From: Anaerolineaceae bacterium
GTDB lineage: Bacteria; Chloroflexota; Anaerolineae; Anaerolineales; Villigracilaceae
NCBI GenBank assembly: GCA_009885945.1
Contig: VFJR01000013.1
Span: 1-64,000 of the forward strand
Reading direction: 5' to 3'
DNA: 64,000 bases
Shown: positions 18,131-27,383 of the stretch, piece after piece
How positions within the stretch are numbered: the stretch's first letter is position 1
How the letters are laid out: the number at the start of each line of letters is the position of its first letter
Program-made: the position numbers and the translations under genes
The notes under the pieces: generated by a model
Told to the model about the DNA's origin: nothing
What the model saw: the letters and a program-made list of their open reading frames with translations, nothing else
Databases searched by the model: none

Positions 18131-18733
18131 ATGAAAAAAATAATTTCCGCACTATCCCTGATTGCCGTCCTTACATTAAGCGCCTGTGGAAGTTCAGGCA
18201 CACCAATTCCACAGCTTAATGTCTTGGATGTGCAAAATACTGCAATTGCGCAGGCTTGGACAGATGTAGCCATGACCCAAGCAGCGTTACCCACAGCAAC
18301 ACCCATCCCGCCTACATTTACTGCAGAGCCAACCTTCACTCCTTTCCCAACCTTGCCGCCAACGATTGCATTCCCCCCTACAGCGGCGGCAGTTTTTGTG
18401 CCAACAAAAGGCGTGGATTGTAACGTGCCGATTCCTTTGCCTGTAAAGGGCGAAGTAGCCAAGGTTAAATTCGTAAACAAATCAAATGGAACTGCTTCTT
18501 TGTCATTTGGAATGTTGACCATTAATGATAAGAATGAATGCGGCATTTTTAGTTTTACAATTCCGCCAAAACAGACTGCCGAGGTAGATGTTTTGGTAAA
18601 TTGTTATTGGGGTTTTGCCTATGTGATCGAAGGAAATAATACGTCAACTGCAAAAACCAAAGAAAACATCTGTGTAGATCAAAGCAAAATATTAGGAGTT
18701 ACCATTACTGCCGAATGGATTGGGTTGGATTAA
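18131..18733 (+). CDS. Lipoprotein with Thr/Pro-rich linker, unknown function
   Basis: The 200-residue protein has a signal sequence with lipobox LSAC (Cys19), a T/P-rich linker (about 55-95) and a Cys-containing C-terminal beta-rich domain (about 97-200) with 'KVKFVNKSNGTASLSFG'. That pattern suggests an Ig-like or adhesion-type fold, but no named family is recognised. It starts 12 nt after the GT-C/YYY gene with a GGAG ribosome binding site, so it is probably co-transcribed with the glycosylation genes. It could be an accessory or a substrate of that machinery (inference from position). Confidence 0.75.
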   Translation: MKKIISALSLIAVLTLSACGSSGTPIPQLNVLDVQNTAIAQAWTDVAMTQAALPTATPIPPTFTAEPTFTPFPTLPPTIAFPPTAAAVFVPTKGVDCNVPIPLPVKGEVAKVKFVNKSNGTASLSFGMLTINDKNECGIFSFTIPPKQTAEVDVLVNCYWGFAYVIEGNNTSTAKTKENICVDQSKILGVTITAEWIGLD

Positions 18734-18737
18734 TACT

Positions 18738-19097
18738 ATGATCCTACACATTACATCCACTACAGAATGGCAAGAAGCCCAAGCCCGCGGCTACTATACC
18801 GCCCCCAGCCTTGAAACTGAAGGCTTTATCCACTGCTCCACAGATAAACAAGTAACTCATGTAGCCAACGCTTTCTATCGCGGGAAAAGCGGCTTGATAT
18901 TGCTAGTAATTGATGAAACAAGGGTCAGCCCTCAGGTTAAGTGGGAAGCGCCCGCAGGCAACCCCGCGCCCGGCATCTCCGAATCCGATTCATTTCCGCA
19001 TATCTATGGCAAACTTGATCTCGAAGCCGTCATCAAAACGGTAGACTTCATCTCCAATACTGATGGTAATTTCACCCTTCCGCTTCTTAACCTGTAA
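18738..19097 (+). CDS. DUF952 family protein
   Basis: The 119-residue soluble protein has the DUF952 pattern: 'ILHITSTTEWQEAQARG', 'LETEGFIHCSTDKQV', 'LLVIDETRV' and 'FPHIYGKLDLEAV'. DUF952 has an ADP-ribosyltransferase-related fold in structural surveys, but its function is unestablished. I use ATG 18738 because the protein then begins exactly at the family's first strand; an ATG 18 nt upstream overlaps the previous gene. No obvious ribosome binding site is present, so translation may be coupled to the upstream lipoprotein gene. Confidence 0.85.
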   Translation: MILHITSTTEWQEAQARGYYTAPSLETEGFIHCSTDKQVTHVANAFYRGKSGLILLVIDETRVSPQVKWEAPAGNPAPGISESDSFPHIYGKLDLEAVIKTVDFISNTDGNFTLPLLNL

Positions 19098-19128
19098 CTT
19101 TCAAACCTGCCACCCGTAACCGTAACCT

Positions 19129-21564
19129 ATGACCCTCTTCATCTCCTGGTACATCCTCATCACCGCCCTCGGCTGGCTCACTTTCCCGCTGGCTCATAAA
19201 ATATTTATTAATTTCGCAGACCGCGGCTATAGTCTTTCGCGCGTGCTCGGGCTTTTGATCGGCTCATATCTTTTCTGGATTTTCACATCCATTGGCATAA
19301 CCCAAAACGATTCCGCTGGAATCGTTTTGGTATTTTTTATTCCTCTAATCATCAGCGCCTATATTTATCAAAATAATAAAACAGAAGTTCAAAATTTTAT
19401 TAAAACAAACTTACGCTTAATCTTCAGCGTTGAGATTCTATTTCTATTTGCATTTGCATTTTTAGCATTGGTGCGCGCCGCCAATCCCGAGATCCTCGGC
19501 ACCGAAAAACCAATGGAACTTGCCTTCATCAATGCAGTAATGCGCTCGCCCACTTTCCCGCCGCGCGACCCATGGCTCTCTGGCTATGCCATTTCTTACT
19601 ATCATTTTGGCTACATCATCACAGGCATGATCGCAAAATTCACATCCACTCCAGCCACCAGCGCCTTTAACTTAATGATAGCGCTCATCTTCGCCCTCGC
19701 CTCGATCGGCTCTTACGGCATTCTTTACAATCTACTTTCCTCAAAAATCGCAAATCGTAAATCACAAATCGCAAATTCATTTCTCGCACCATTATTCCTG
19801 CTGATCGTTTCTAATATTGAAGGCTTATTCCATGTTCTATACACAAAAGGACTTTTCCGTTCTACCCACTTTTGGACATGGCTTAATCTAAAAGATATGA
19901 CCACACCTGCCGAATCCGCAACATGGATTCCAACTCAATTTTGGTGGTGGTGGCGCGCCTCTCGTGTGATTTATGATTCCGATTTATTGGGCAATCACCA
20001 AGAAATCATAGATGAATTTCCGTTCTTCTCTTTTTTGCTCGGAGATTTACATCCTCATGTGCTGGCAATTCCATTTGGATTATTCGCCATCGCCTTTGCG
20101 TATCATATTTATTTAGGCGCTTCAGGCTCAAGCTTCAACCTGCGTGCCATTAAATTACATTTATCCCCCCTCGACCTGATTCTCGCATCCCTCATCCTCG
20201 GCGGACTCGCCTTCCTCAACACATGGGACATTCTCATCATGTCTGCCCTGCTCATTGGCGCATATCTGCTCGCGCGGATTAATGCGGATGGCTGGCGGTT
20301 CTCTTTCGCAGAAGACCTTGCTATCTTTGCATTACCCCTCGCACTCATTTCATATATTTTATTCTTGCCTTTTCATCTTAGCTTTTCATCACAAGCAGGC
20401 GGCATCCTGCCCAACCTAATCAACCCAACCCGCGGCGCACATTTATGGATGATGTTCGCGCCATTGTTTGTGCCTATCTTTGGGTATCTTTTTTATCTTT
20501 CTCGCCGCAATAAAAAATTCGCCAACTGGAAACTTTCTTTTTTCATTGTGATCTGCTTCACCATTTTTCTGTGGGACCTCTCTTGGCTAATCGGCTGGCT
20601 GGCGCAATTTCAAGATCCTATTTTCATCACACAATATTTACAATCTCAAGGCGTTACCACCCTCCAAGAATTTTTCAAAGCCGCATCCCTGCGCAAACTA
20701 GAATCCATCACAGGCTTGCTCACCTTACTAGTCATCCTGATCCCGACCCTAGCCCACCTCTTCACCCGAACACCATCATCAGACACCTTACAAACCTCAG
20801 ATACAGCCTCCATTAACCATCCTCCATTAACCACCTTTCCTCCTTCATCCTTCATCCTTCTCCTGACCGCCCTCGCCGCCCTGCTCGTGCTCGGACCCGA
20901 ATTTCTATATCTTCGCGACCAATTTGGCACACGTATGAACACCATTTTCAAATTCTATTATCAAGCTTGGATGCTATGGAGTATTGTTGCATCTTATGGC
21001 TTGGTAATTGTTCTACAAAATGTTCACGGTCTAAAATCCGTTTTATATCGAATTGGCATTGGGTTGGTTTTATTCTCTGCATTGATTTATCCTGTCCTAA
21101 GCATACTTAATAAGACCAATAATTTCAAACCCTATTTTGGATTCAGTCTCAACGATTTTGACCGAGTCGAGCGCGAAAATCCAGACGAAGCCGCGGGCAT
21201 GAAATTCCTGAAATCCGCCCCATATGGAATTGTCGCTGAAGCCGTAGGCGGAAGTTATTCGGGCTATGCGCGCATCTCCACGTACACAGGTTTGCCAACA
21301 GTATTGGGCTGGCCCGGGCATGAAAATCAGTGGCGCGGCGGCGGCACTGAACAAGGCACGCGTCAGCAGGATATTGAGACCTTGTATCAATCTAATCAGT
21401 GGGATGTTGCAAATGAGATCATCCAGCGTTATAACATCCGCTACATTTATGTTGGCAACCTAGAACGCACATCCATGACGATTCAAGAAGAAAAATTTAG
21501 CCAACATTTAAAGATCATCTTTCAATCAGGCACTGTCACAATTTACGAAACATTTGTCAAGTAA
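19129..21564 (+). CDS. YYY-domain (DUF2298) polytopic membrane protein
   Basis: The 811-residue protein is homologous along its length to the C-terminal half of the 13091-18118 gene. Shared features are 'FADRGYSLSRVLG', 'EKPMELAFINAVMRSPTFPP' split across a loop, 'ISYYHFGYI', 'LGDLHPHVLAIP' and the C-terminal 'TGLPTVLGWPGHE'. It should carry some fifteen membrane helices and an extracytoplasmic C-terminal domain. YYY proteins are large membrane proteins of unknown biochemistry, often near glycosyltransferases. Short low-complexity stretches occur in loops near 19742-19785 and 20770-20850. Position suggests a shared pathway with the upstream GT-C genes. Confidence 0.88.
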   Translation: MTLFISWYILITALGWLTFPLAHKIFINFADRGYSLSRVLGLLIGSYLFWIFTSIGITQNDSAGIVLVFFIPLIISAYIYQNNKTEVQNFIKTNLRLIFSVEILFLFAFAFLALVRAANPEILGTEKPMELAFINAVMRSPTFPPRDPWLSGYAISYYHFGYIITGMIAKFTSTPATSAFNLMIALIFALASIGSYGILYNLLSSKIANRKSQIANSFLAPLFLLIVSNIEGLFHVLYTKGLFRSTHFWTWLNLKDMTTPAESATWIPTQFWWWWRASRVIYDSDLLGNHQEIIDEFPFFSFLLGDLHPHVLAIPFGLFAIAFAYHIYLGASGSSFNLRAIKLHLSPLDLILASLILGGLAFLNTWDILIMSALLIGAYLLARINADGWRFSFAEDLAIFALPLALISYILFLPFHLSFSSQAGGILPNLINPTRGAHLWMMFAPLFVPIFGYLFYLSRRNKKFANWKLSFFIVICFTIFLWDLSWLIGWLAQFQDPIFITQYLQSQGVTTLQEFFKAASLRKLESITGLLTLLVILIPTLAHLFTRTPSSDTLQTSDTASINHPPLTTFPPSSFILLLTALAALLVLGPEFLYLRDQFGTRMNTIFKFYYQAWMLWSIVASYGLVIVLQNVHGLKSVLYRIGIGLVLFSALIYPVLSILNKTNNFKPYFGFSLNDFDRVERENPDEAAGMKFLKSAPYGIVAEAVGGSYSGYARISTYTGLPTVLGWPGHENQWRGGGTEQGTRQQDIETLYQSNQWDVANEIIQRYNIRYIYVGNLERTSMTIQEEKFSQHLKIIFQSGTVTIYETFVK

Positions 21565-21597
21565 TTGCTGATACTCACCAGCAAACTGATTAATGCA

Positions 21598-21630
21598 ACT
21601 GTAGCGCGAGATAGTATCTCGCGCTACAGT
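21598..21630. repeat. Perfect 33-bp palindrome (16-bp arms)
   Basis: ACTGTAGCGCGAGATA, one G, then the exact complement, between the YYY gene and the YitT-like gene. There is no T-run directly after it on the plus strand (TATATATAACC follows). It may be a weak terminator, a processing site or a REP-type repeat rather than a classic terminator. Confidence 0.7.
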
Positions 21631-21650
21631 ATATATAACCTTGGAGCATT

Positions 21651-22271
21651 ATGCTAAAACCTATCCGTTGGAATACCTTTATAAAAGACTTTCTCGTTAT
21701 TCAAATTGGCTTTGCCTTATATGGCTTAGCCATTGCATTAAGTTTACAAGCAAACATCGGCACAAATACGTGGACTGTTTTTGAAAAAGCGCTCGCAGAT
21801 ATAGCAGGTTTAACTGTTGGAAATATATCTGTTATCGTAGCATTTTTTGTATTATTGATTGTTCTTTTATTAAAAGAACAAGTAGGTTGGGGAACTTTAG
21901 GAAACATCTTAAGTATTGGTCCATGGACTGATTTTTTTTTGAAAATCTGCCCTGAGTTAAATGATAACCTTGTTTTACAAATCCCTATGTTGCTAGCAGG
22001 CATTCTAGTTATGGGCATTGCCAGTGCAGTTTACATTGGCGTAAATGCAGGCGCAGGACCGCGCGATAGTTTAATGCTGGCGATTCATCGCACCACAAAA
22101 ATAAGCTTGCGCCTTGCGCGTAGCTTGGTAGAAATTACAGTTTTTATTATCGGCTGGATACTTGGCGGTCCGGCAGGCATTGGCACTTTAATCTTTGCGT
22201 TGCTGATCGGGCCATCTGTGCAATGGGCATTCAAAGTCTTCAACGTAAGACCTCATCAAGAAGAAGATTAA
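21651..22271 (+). CDS. YczE/YyaS/YitT-family membrane protein
   Basis: The 206-residue protein has about five membrane segments. 'GLAIALSLQANIGTNTWTVF' and 'VNAGAGPRDSLMLAI' are hallmarks of the YczE/YitT family, whose transport or regulatory role is unknown in general. A TTGGAG ribosome binding site precedes ATG 21651. The gene ends at a hairpin facing the convergent P-type ATPase gene. Confidence 0.85.
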   Translation: MLKPIRWNTFIKDFLVIQIGFALYGLAIALSLQANIGTNTWTVFEKALADIAGLTVGNISVIVAFFVLLIVLLLKEQVGWGTLGNILSIGPWTDFFLKICPELNDNLVLQIPMLLAGILVMGIASAVYIGVNAGAGPRDSLMLAIHRTTKISLRLARSLVEITVFIIGWILGGPAGIGTLIFALLIGPSVQWAFKVFNVRPHQEED

Positions 22272-22319
22272 GAGACTTTACACGGCTGAATAAATTACCC
22301 AGCGTGAAGAATGATTACA

Positions 22320-22354
22320 GAAAGACGCTGCCGCTATAAAGCAGGGTCTTTCTA
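22320..22354. terminator. Terminator hairpin between convergent genes
   Basis: AGAAAGACGCTGC and GCAGGGTCTTTCT flank a 9-nt loop (one bulge), between the YitT-like gene (+) and the P-type ATPase gene (-). It is likely to act in both directions. Confidence 0.65.
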
Positions 22355-22358
22355 CTTT

Positions 22359-25031
22359 CTACACTCTCTTTTCTTTCCTTATCACTGCAAACACCACCAA
22401 CCCCAAACTTATAGCAACAAAAAGGTCATACCATTTCAATGGCAATATATTAAAGAAATTCGCTAAGGCGGGAATATACATCACCATCATTTGCAAAACA
22501 ACAACCAACAAAGCCATGCCCGTTAATAATGGGTTACTTAATATATCTTTTGTAGAATGCAAAGCCAAAGCATGAAAGACCTGCATAAATGCCAATGAAG
22601 TAAAGATCATCGTTTGCCATTCAGAGCGATTCGGTGCGTAATACCACCAGCCCAAACCCAATGCAAGTATGCCAATCAACACGCCAAGCCAAATCACATG
22701 TCTGCCGAAAATATTCTCATTTACAGAACTGGGCTTATGTTTCATTACTCCACGTTCGGGGCCTTCAACACCTATGCCCAAGCCAAGCAATCCATCTGTT
22801 ATGAAATTAAGCCATAATAACTGCACTATAAACAGAGATGTTGATTTTCCTGCAAACAACGCAAATAACATGACCAACACTTTGCCAATATTACCTGCCA
22901 CACTAAAATTTACAAACCTGCGAATATTATCCGAAATAGTGCGCGCTTCTTTTATTGCGGCAACAATGGTTGCAAAACTATCATCCAGCAAAACCATATC
23001 CGCGGCTTCTTTAGAAACATCCGCGCCTGTAATGCCCATCGCTACGCCAACATCTGCCCTGCGCAGCGCGGGCGCGTCATTAACGCTATCGCCTGTCATC
23101 GCCACAATATGCCCTTTTGCCTGCAAGGCTTGCACAATTTTCATTTTATGTTCGGGCATAACGCGCGCAAAAATATCTACATCATCAATCACATTTTTTA
23201 ATTCATCAAACGATAAGCTTTCGATCTCACTGCCTCTTAACGCCCGCCCATTTTCTGCAATCCCCAACTGACGCGCAATCTCAATCGCAGTCATTGGATG
23301 ATCGCTCGTGATCATCACTGGTCGAATGCCAGCGGCTAAGCATGCAACAATTGCATCTTTTACTTCCTTACGCGGCGGGTCGATCATGCCAAACAAACCT
23401 ACAAAGGTGAGATTTTGCTCAAGGTCTGTTTGAATGATCTCTGGGATCGTATCCAACAAACGGAAGGCAACCCCGCGTACACGCATTCCCTTTTTGATGA
23501 GACGAGCATTGACCGCCTCAATTCTGGACCTGGAATCTGCATCAAGCGCCTGAGCGTTTCCGTTCATCCAAATATGGCTTGCAACATCCAGCAGACCATC
23601 TATACTGCCAGTACTAAAGGCAATATATCGGCGATCTCCAATTTCTAAACCAGCCAGCGCATCAGGGTCATATTGTCCAAGGTGATGAACAGTGGTCATG
23701 CGTTTACGTTCAGAATCAAAAGGTAACTCTGCCGCGCGCGGGAATGACAAATCTAATGAAGATTTCCAATAGCCCATTTTTGCAGCGGCAACCACAAGCG
23801 CACCTTCTGTAGGGTCGCCAATGGTGTGATAACGATCATCGCCAATATCCAAGAGCTGTGCATCATTACATAACGCGCCGCCGATCGCTGCCAGCGAAAG
23901 AGACGATTGGGCTGGCGAACCAAGCCCACGGGTGGCGCGAATCGAGCCTCCACGTTCCATTTCTTCGGTTAAATTAAGCGCGTGATCTCCAACATCTAAT
24001 ACAGCAACTGTCATTTTATTTTCTGTCAGTGTACCTGTTTTGTCAGAACAAATCACTGTGACAGAACCCAAGGTATCCGCTGCGGGAAGTTTACGAATCA
24101 GAGCTTCACGTTCAAACATGCGTTGAGCGCCAAACGCAAGGGTAATAGTGATAACAACTGGCAAACTTGCTGGAACAATTGCAACGGCAACATTTACTGC
24201 CGCGAGCAATGCATAATGAAGATCATCATTTTGTAAAATGCTAAAAATAAATAACAGCGCAGAAATTCCAAGAGCACTGCCTGCAAGGTTTTTACCAAGC
24301 CGATTCAATCTACGCTTAAGCGGGGTTTGTTCCTGTTGAACTTGTTGAATCAAATCTGCGATCTTGCCAAGCTCAGTTTGCATGCCAGTGGCGATTACCA
24401 TTGCAAGCCCGCGCCCTTGCGTAACAATGGTTCCCATAAACGCCATATTGCGACGATCACGCAAAGGCAGGTTGTCTCCTGAAAGCGCGGCAGTATGTTT
24501 CTCGATCGGTTCTGATTCGCCTGTAAGAATAGCCTCTTGAATTCTTAGATTCACAGATTCGAGCAAACGTAAATCTGCGGGAATGAGATTGCCTGTTTCT
24601 AGCTGAACAATGTCACCTGGTACAAGCTCGCGCGCAGGAACTTCTTTAGACTCCGCATCACGCAGCACGCGCACATTTAGCGTTGATGTTTTTTTGAGCG
24701 CCGCAACAGTTTTTTCTGCACGATATTCCTGAGCAAAACCTATCAAGACATATATCGTAAAAGTTATCAGAATCAAAATTGTATTTCTATATTCTCCAAG
24801 AAATCCTGCAATAACTGCAGAAGCAAGAAGAATTAAAACCATCGGCGCGCTGGCGTGTTCCCAGAGAATTTGCAAAGGAAAACGTCCGCGCCGTTCAATA
24901 AGTTCATTGATTCCATAATGAGCAAGGCGTTCCTGCGCACGAACCAAGGACAATCCATCTTGTGAAGATGTGTCTAAATAAGTAAGCGCGGAGTTTGTCT
25001 CAAGAAAATGCCAGTTTATATCTTTTTCCAT
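22359..25031 (-). CDS. P-type cation-transporting ATPase (P2-like)
   Basis: With ATG 25031 the protein has 890 residues. Actuator motif LTGES is at about 169-173, phosphorylation motif DKTGTL at Asp330, and the hinge motif [11 protein letters not shown] in the P-domain. Ten membrane helices are expected, with the N-terminal cation-ATPase domain at 5-70. The architecture is that of Ca2+/Mn2+ or Na+ P2-type pumps. The M4 motif is PASL (287-290) where Ca2+ pumps have PEGL, so a key cation-binding Glu is absent and ion specificity is uncertain. ATG 25031 is chosen because a TGG-TAAAGT box lies 7 nt before it; a longer frame starts 75 nt upstream. Confidence 0.92.
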   Translation of the reverse strand: MEKDINWHFLETNSALTYLDTSSQDGLSLVRAQERLAHYGINELIERRGRFPLQILWEHASAPMVLILLASAVIAGFLGEYRNTILILITFTIYVLIGFAQEYRAEKTVAALKKTSTLNVRVLRDAESKEVPARELVPGDIVQLETGNLIPADLRLLESVNLRIQEAILTGESEPIEKHTAALSGDNLPLRDRRNMAFMGTIVTQGRGLAMVIATGMQTELGKIADLIQQVQQEQTPLKRRLNRLGKNLAGSALGISALLFIFSILQNDDLHYALLAAVNVAVAIVPASLPVVITITLAFGAQRMFEREALIRKLPAADTLGSVTVICSDKTGTLTENKMTVAVLDVGDHALNLTEEMERGGSIRATRGLGSPAQSSLSLAAIGGALCNDAQLLDIGDDRYHTIGDPTEGALVVAAAKMGYWKSSLDLSFPRAAELPFDSERKRMTTVHHLGQYDPDALAGLEIGDRRYIAFSTGSIDGLLDVASHIWMNGNAQALDADSRSRIEAVNARLIKKGMRVRGVAFRLLDTIPEIIQTDLEQNLTFVGLFGMIDPPRKEVKDAIVACLAAGIRPVMITSDHPMTAIEIARQLGIAENGRALRGSEIESLSFDELKNVIDDVDIFARVMPEHKMKIVQALQAKGHIVAMTGDSVNDAPALRRADVGVAMGITGADVSKEAADMVLLDDSFATIVAAIKEARTISDNIRRFVNFSVAGNIGKVLVMLFALFAGKSTSLFIVQLLWLNFITDGLLGLGIGVEGPERGVMKHKPSSVNENIFGRHVIWLGVLIGILALGLGWWYYAPNRSEWQTMIFTSLAFMQVFHALALHSTKDILSNPLLTGMALLVVVLQMMVMYIPALANFFNILPLKWYDLFVAISLGLVVFAVIRKEKRV

Positions 25032-25100
25032 AGATAAAACTTTACCATAGGGATGGAGGTTATTGAATAGGGATTTGTGGGCAAAATTTAGAGAGCAAGT

Positions 25101-25138
25101 CAACAAAAAACGCCACCTTGCGGTGACATTTTTTGTTG
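25101..25138 (-). terminator. Rho-independent terminator after the PLP acyltransferase gene
   Basis: 17-nt arms (25101-25117 and 25122-25138) pair on the minus strand with two G-U pairs and a 4-nt loop, and the 3' arm ends in a T-rich run. It sits upstream of the ATPase gene. Confidence 0.7.
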
Positions 25139-25157
25139 TTTTTATTTACTTAAAAAT

Positions 25158-25268
25158 GCTATGTCGTTGCGAGGACGCTCTTGTTCTTCGTCCGAAGCAA
25201 TCTCGCCTTACTTTGTTGGGGGATTGCTTCGCCGCTAAAACCAAGAACGCGGCTCGCAAAGACATACC
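25158..25268. repeat. Dispersed palindromic repeat, family 1 (GTCGTTGCGAGG...), copy 1
   Basis: Outer ends ATGTCGTTGCGAGG and its degenerate complement CTCGCAAAGACAT are joined by inner inverted words GAAGCAATCTCG and GGGATTGCTTCG. The same word set occurs at 36163-36284 and, truncated, at 49871-49912. It is non-coding. Confidence 0.75.
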
Positions 25269-25285
25269 ATTTTGCGCAAGTTAAG

Positions 25286-26497
25286 TTACTTAACCATTCC
25301 CATTTTCTTACCGGCTTCATAAATCACATCCATGGCACGTTCGATTTCACTCGTCTCGTGCGCGGCGGTGACAGTCGCGCGCAGACGCGACAAGCCTTCT
25401 TGTACGGCAGGAGAAACCACAGGCAAAACGAAGACATCATTTTCCTGACATTGTTTGGTGAGTTCAAAGGCGCGCTCATCGGTGCCGCACAAAACAGGCA
25501 CGATGGCTGTTTCGGTTAGCAAAGTATCAAAGCCTCTGCCTTTTAATCCGCCAATAAATTGTTTTGTATTTTGGTTTAATTTTTCGATACGCCAAGGCTC
25601 ATCGAGAATGACTTTGAAAGATTCATTCGCCGCGGCGGCTTGCGCTGGAGGAAGTGCAGCGGAGAAAATATATGCACGGCTGCCATGGCGCAAATATTCA
25701 ATTAAGCCTTTTTGACCCGCAACATATCCGCCTACAGAGGGAATCGTTTTACTCAGTGTGCCCATTTTAATATCAATGCCTTCATAGATACCGAAGTATT
25801 CCTCAATCCCGCGTCCTGTTTTACCAAGTACGCCAACGGAATGGGCTTCGTCAATCATTAACCATGCGTTATATTTTTTACACAATTGAATGGTTGTGGG
25901 CAAATCAATAATGTCGCCATCCATACTAAAGACCGAGTCTGCAATGACCAGCTTAGCAATATCCGTAGGAGCGGCTTTTAACAAGCCTTCAAGATGTTCC
26001 ATGTCATTATGGCGAAAGCGGCGAAATTCTGCGCCAGACATCATACAGCCGTCTACGATCGATGCGTGATTAATTTTGTCAGAGAAGACGTAATCGCCGC
26101 GTCCCATTAAAGTGGAGATGACGGTTAAGTTTGTAACATATCCAGAAGTATAGGTAATGGCAGCTTCAGTGTGCTTGAAATTTGAAATAGTCTCTTCAAG
26201 TTCAGTGTGTAGGGTTAAAGTTCCTGCCAAAGTACGCACGCCATTGGTGCCTGTGCCCCATTTATCAACAGCTTTCTTCGCCGCCTCATTTATCCTTGGG
26301 TGGTTGACCAAGCCCAAATAGGAGTATGAACCGTACATGCCCATAACTCTGCCTTTTACGCGTACTTTTGCCCCTTCCAAAATTTCTTCTATGGGTTGAT
26401 TATAAAAATAATAGTCGTGCTCTTTCATCAAGGTCACGCGGTCTTTTAGTGCGGCAATACGCCGTGTTGCGGCGTTGTCAGTGTTCTGAATATCCAT
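25286..26497 (-). CDS. Alpha-oxoamine synthase (glycine C-acetyltransferase / BioF-like, PLP-dependent)
   Basis: The 403-residue fold-type I PLP enzyme carries 'DEAHSVGVLG' (216-225, Asp for the pyridine nitrogen and His ring stacking) and the Schiff-base Lys250 in 'GTLSKTIPSVGG'. 'GTGTNGVRTLAGT' and 'SYSYLGL' are family landmarks. It condenses an amino acid with an acyl-CoA, releasing CO2 or, in the reverse sense, cleaving 2-amino-3-ketobutyrate. KBL, BioF and serine palmitoyltransferase share this scaffold, and the sequence alone does not decide. The start has a strong CGGAGG ribosome binding site. No biotin or threonine dehydrogenase genes are adjacent. Confidence 0.9.
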   Translation of the reverse strand: MDIQNTDNAATRRIAALKDRVTLMKEHDYYFYNQPIEEILEGAKVRVKGRVMGMYGSYSYLGLVNHPRINEAAKKAVDKWGTGTNGVRTLAGTLTLHTELEETISNFKHTEAAITYTSGYVTNLTVISTLMGRGDYVFSDKINHASIVDGCMMSGAEFRRFRHNDMEHLEGLLKAAPTDIAKLVIADSVFSMDGDIIDLPTTIQLCKKYNAWLMIDEAHSVGVLGKTGRGIEEYFGIYEGIDIKMGTLSKTIPSVGGYVAGQKGLIEYLRHGSRAYIFSAALPPAQAAAANESFKVILDEPWRIEKLNQNTKQFIGGLKGRGFDTLLTETAIVPVLCGTDERAFELTKQCQENDVFVLPVVSPAVQEGLSRLRATVTAAHETSEIERAMDVIYEAGKKMGMVK

Positions 26498-26585
26498 TTA
26501 AGAGCCTCCGAAGCAGTATGTTGTAAGTTTAGCCGAGTGATGCGGGATTGTCCAGTAAGTTTGAAAAAAACATAAAAAGCTGGTT

Positions 26586-27383
26586 TTAGGGCAACGGCAA
26601 CCATGCTGGTATTTCACTCGGTCCTGCAAAACCGTGTTTTTCCTGTACAAAGACGCGTCCATGTGATGTTTGATTACATCCCACTTCATCAATAAACGAC
26701 ATTGAAAGCTCATTGGTCGCCAGCGCTTCAAAAACAAATTGCCCGCCTTCGCAACGCCACACTTCCACGATGTAATGATTCATAAATTCGTCTTCTTCAT
26801 CACCCGCGATCAATGGGATATCATCCCACGAGATATCTACAAGGCGCGGATTGTTTTTGTTCCGCGTTGCATTGAAAACCGTTGTAGGTGGATAATATGG
26901 AGAGACGGGCAATTTATATTCACCAGGATACATGATCGGCAAAGAAACGGGGCTTCCTTCCACCTCAAGAAATTTTGCGTTAACCCAGCATTTGTTTTTA
27001 CCATCCACCATCACCCAATTATTTGCATCGGTTCGCCCAGAAATGCGAATTCTGGCATCTTTATTTAAGCCATAAAGATATAGATATTCCGAGCCAGGTC
27101 CATAGCGACAGCTCAGCAAATCTGCGGTCACTTTTGCTTTGAGATAGCCAACCAATACGATGGCTGTATTGGTTGCGGTTGGAGGAATGGGAGTAAGCGT
27201 TTCGGTTGGGGGGATTGTGGGCGGCGCAAATACGGTTGGGCTGGGGAGTTCAGTTGGGGAAAACAATGTTTCGGTTGGGAAAATGATTGGGGTTGCTGTA
27301 GAAGATTCAATCGTGGCGAGTGACGCGGTTCCACATCCCATTGATAAAATTGTTAAAAATATCCATAGTTTATTAAATTTCAT
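26586..27383 (-). CDS. Lipoprotein with Thr/Pro-rich linker and bacterial SH3-like domain
   Basis: The 265-residue protein has a signal peptide with a Cys at MGCG (Cys17) as probable lipidation site. A linker rich in Thr/Pro (about 28-72) follows, then an SH3_3-like domain (about 78-140; 'SCRYGPGSEYLYLYGL' and 'WVMVDGKNKCWVNAKFL'). The C-terminal ~100-residue domain begins at 'NPRLVDISWDDIP' and may be Fn3-like. SH3b domains usually bind cell-wall or surface ligands. The gene overlaps the upstream nuclease-like gene by 11 nt. Confidence 0.8.
   Translation of the reverse strand: MKFNKLWIFLTILSMGCGTASLATIESSTATPIIFPTETLFSPTELPSPTVFAPPTIPPTETLTPIPPTATNTAIVLVGYLKAKVTADLLSCRYGPGSEYLYLYGLNKDARIRISGRTDANNWVMVDGKNKCWVNAKFLEVEGSPVSLPIMYPGEYKLPVSPYYPPTTVFNATRNKNNPRLVDISWDDIPLIAGDEEDEFMNHYIVEVWRCEGGQFVFEALATNELSMSFIDEVGCNQTSHGRVFVQEKHGFAGPSEIPAWLPLP

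Noticed and set aside
18115-18546. 143-codon minus-strand frame opposite the lipoprotein gene
   Set aside because: Mirrors the Thr/Pro linker as a Gly/Val-rich repeat, a common artefact of such linkers.
22669-23271. 200-codon open frame on the plus strand inside the P-type ATPase gene
   Set aside because: It is exactly antisense to a strongly conserved region of the ATPase and its translation has no recognisable motif or ribosome binding site.
25158-25268. Repeat considered as a CRISPR unit or tRNA
   Set aside because: No regular spacing or tandem copies, and no cloverleaf or conserved T-loop; it is an interspersed palindrome.
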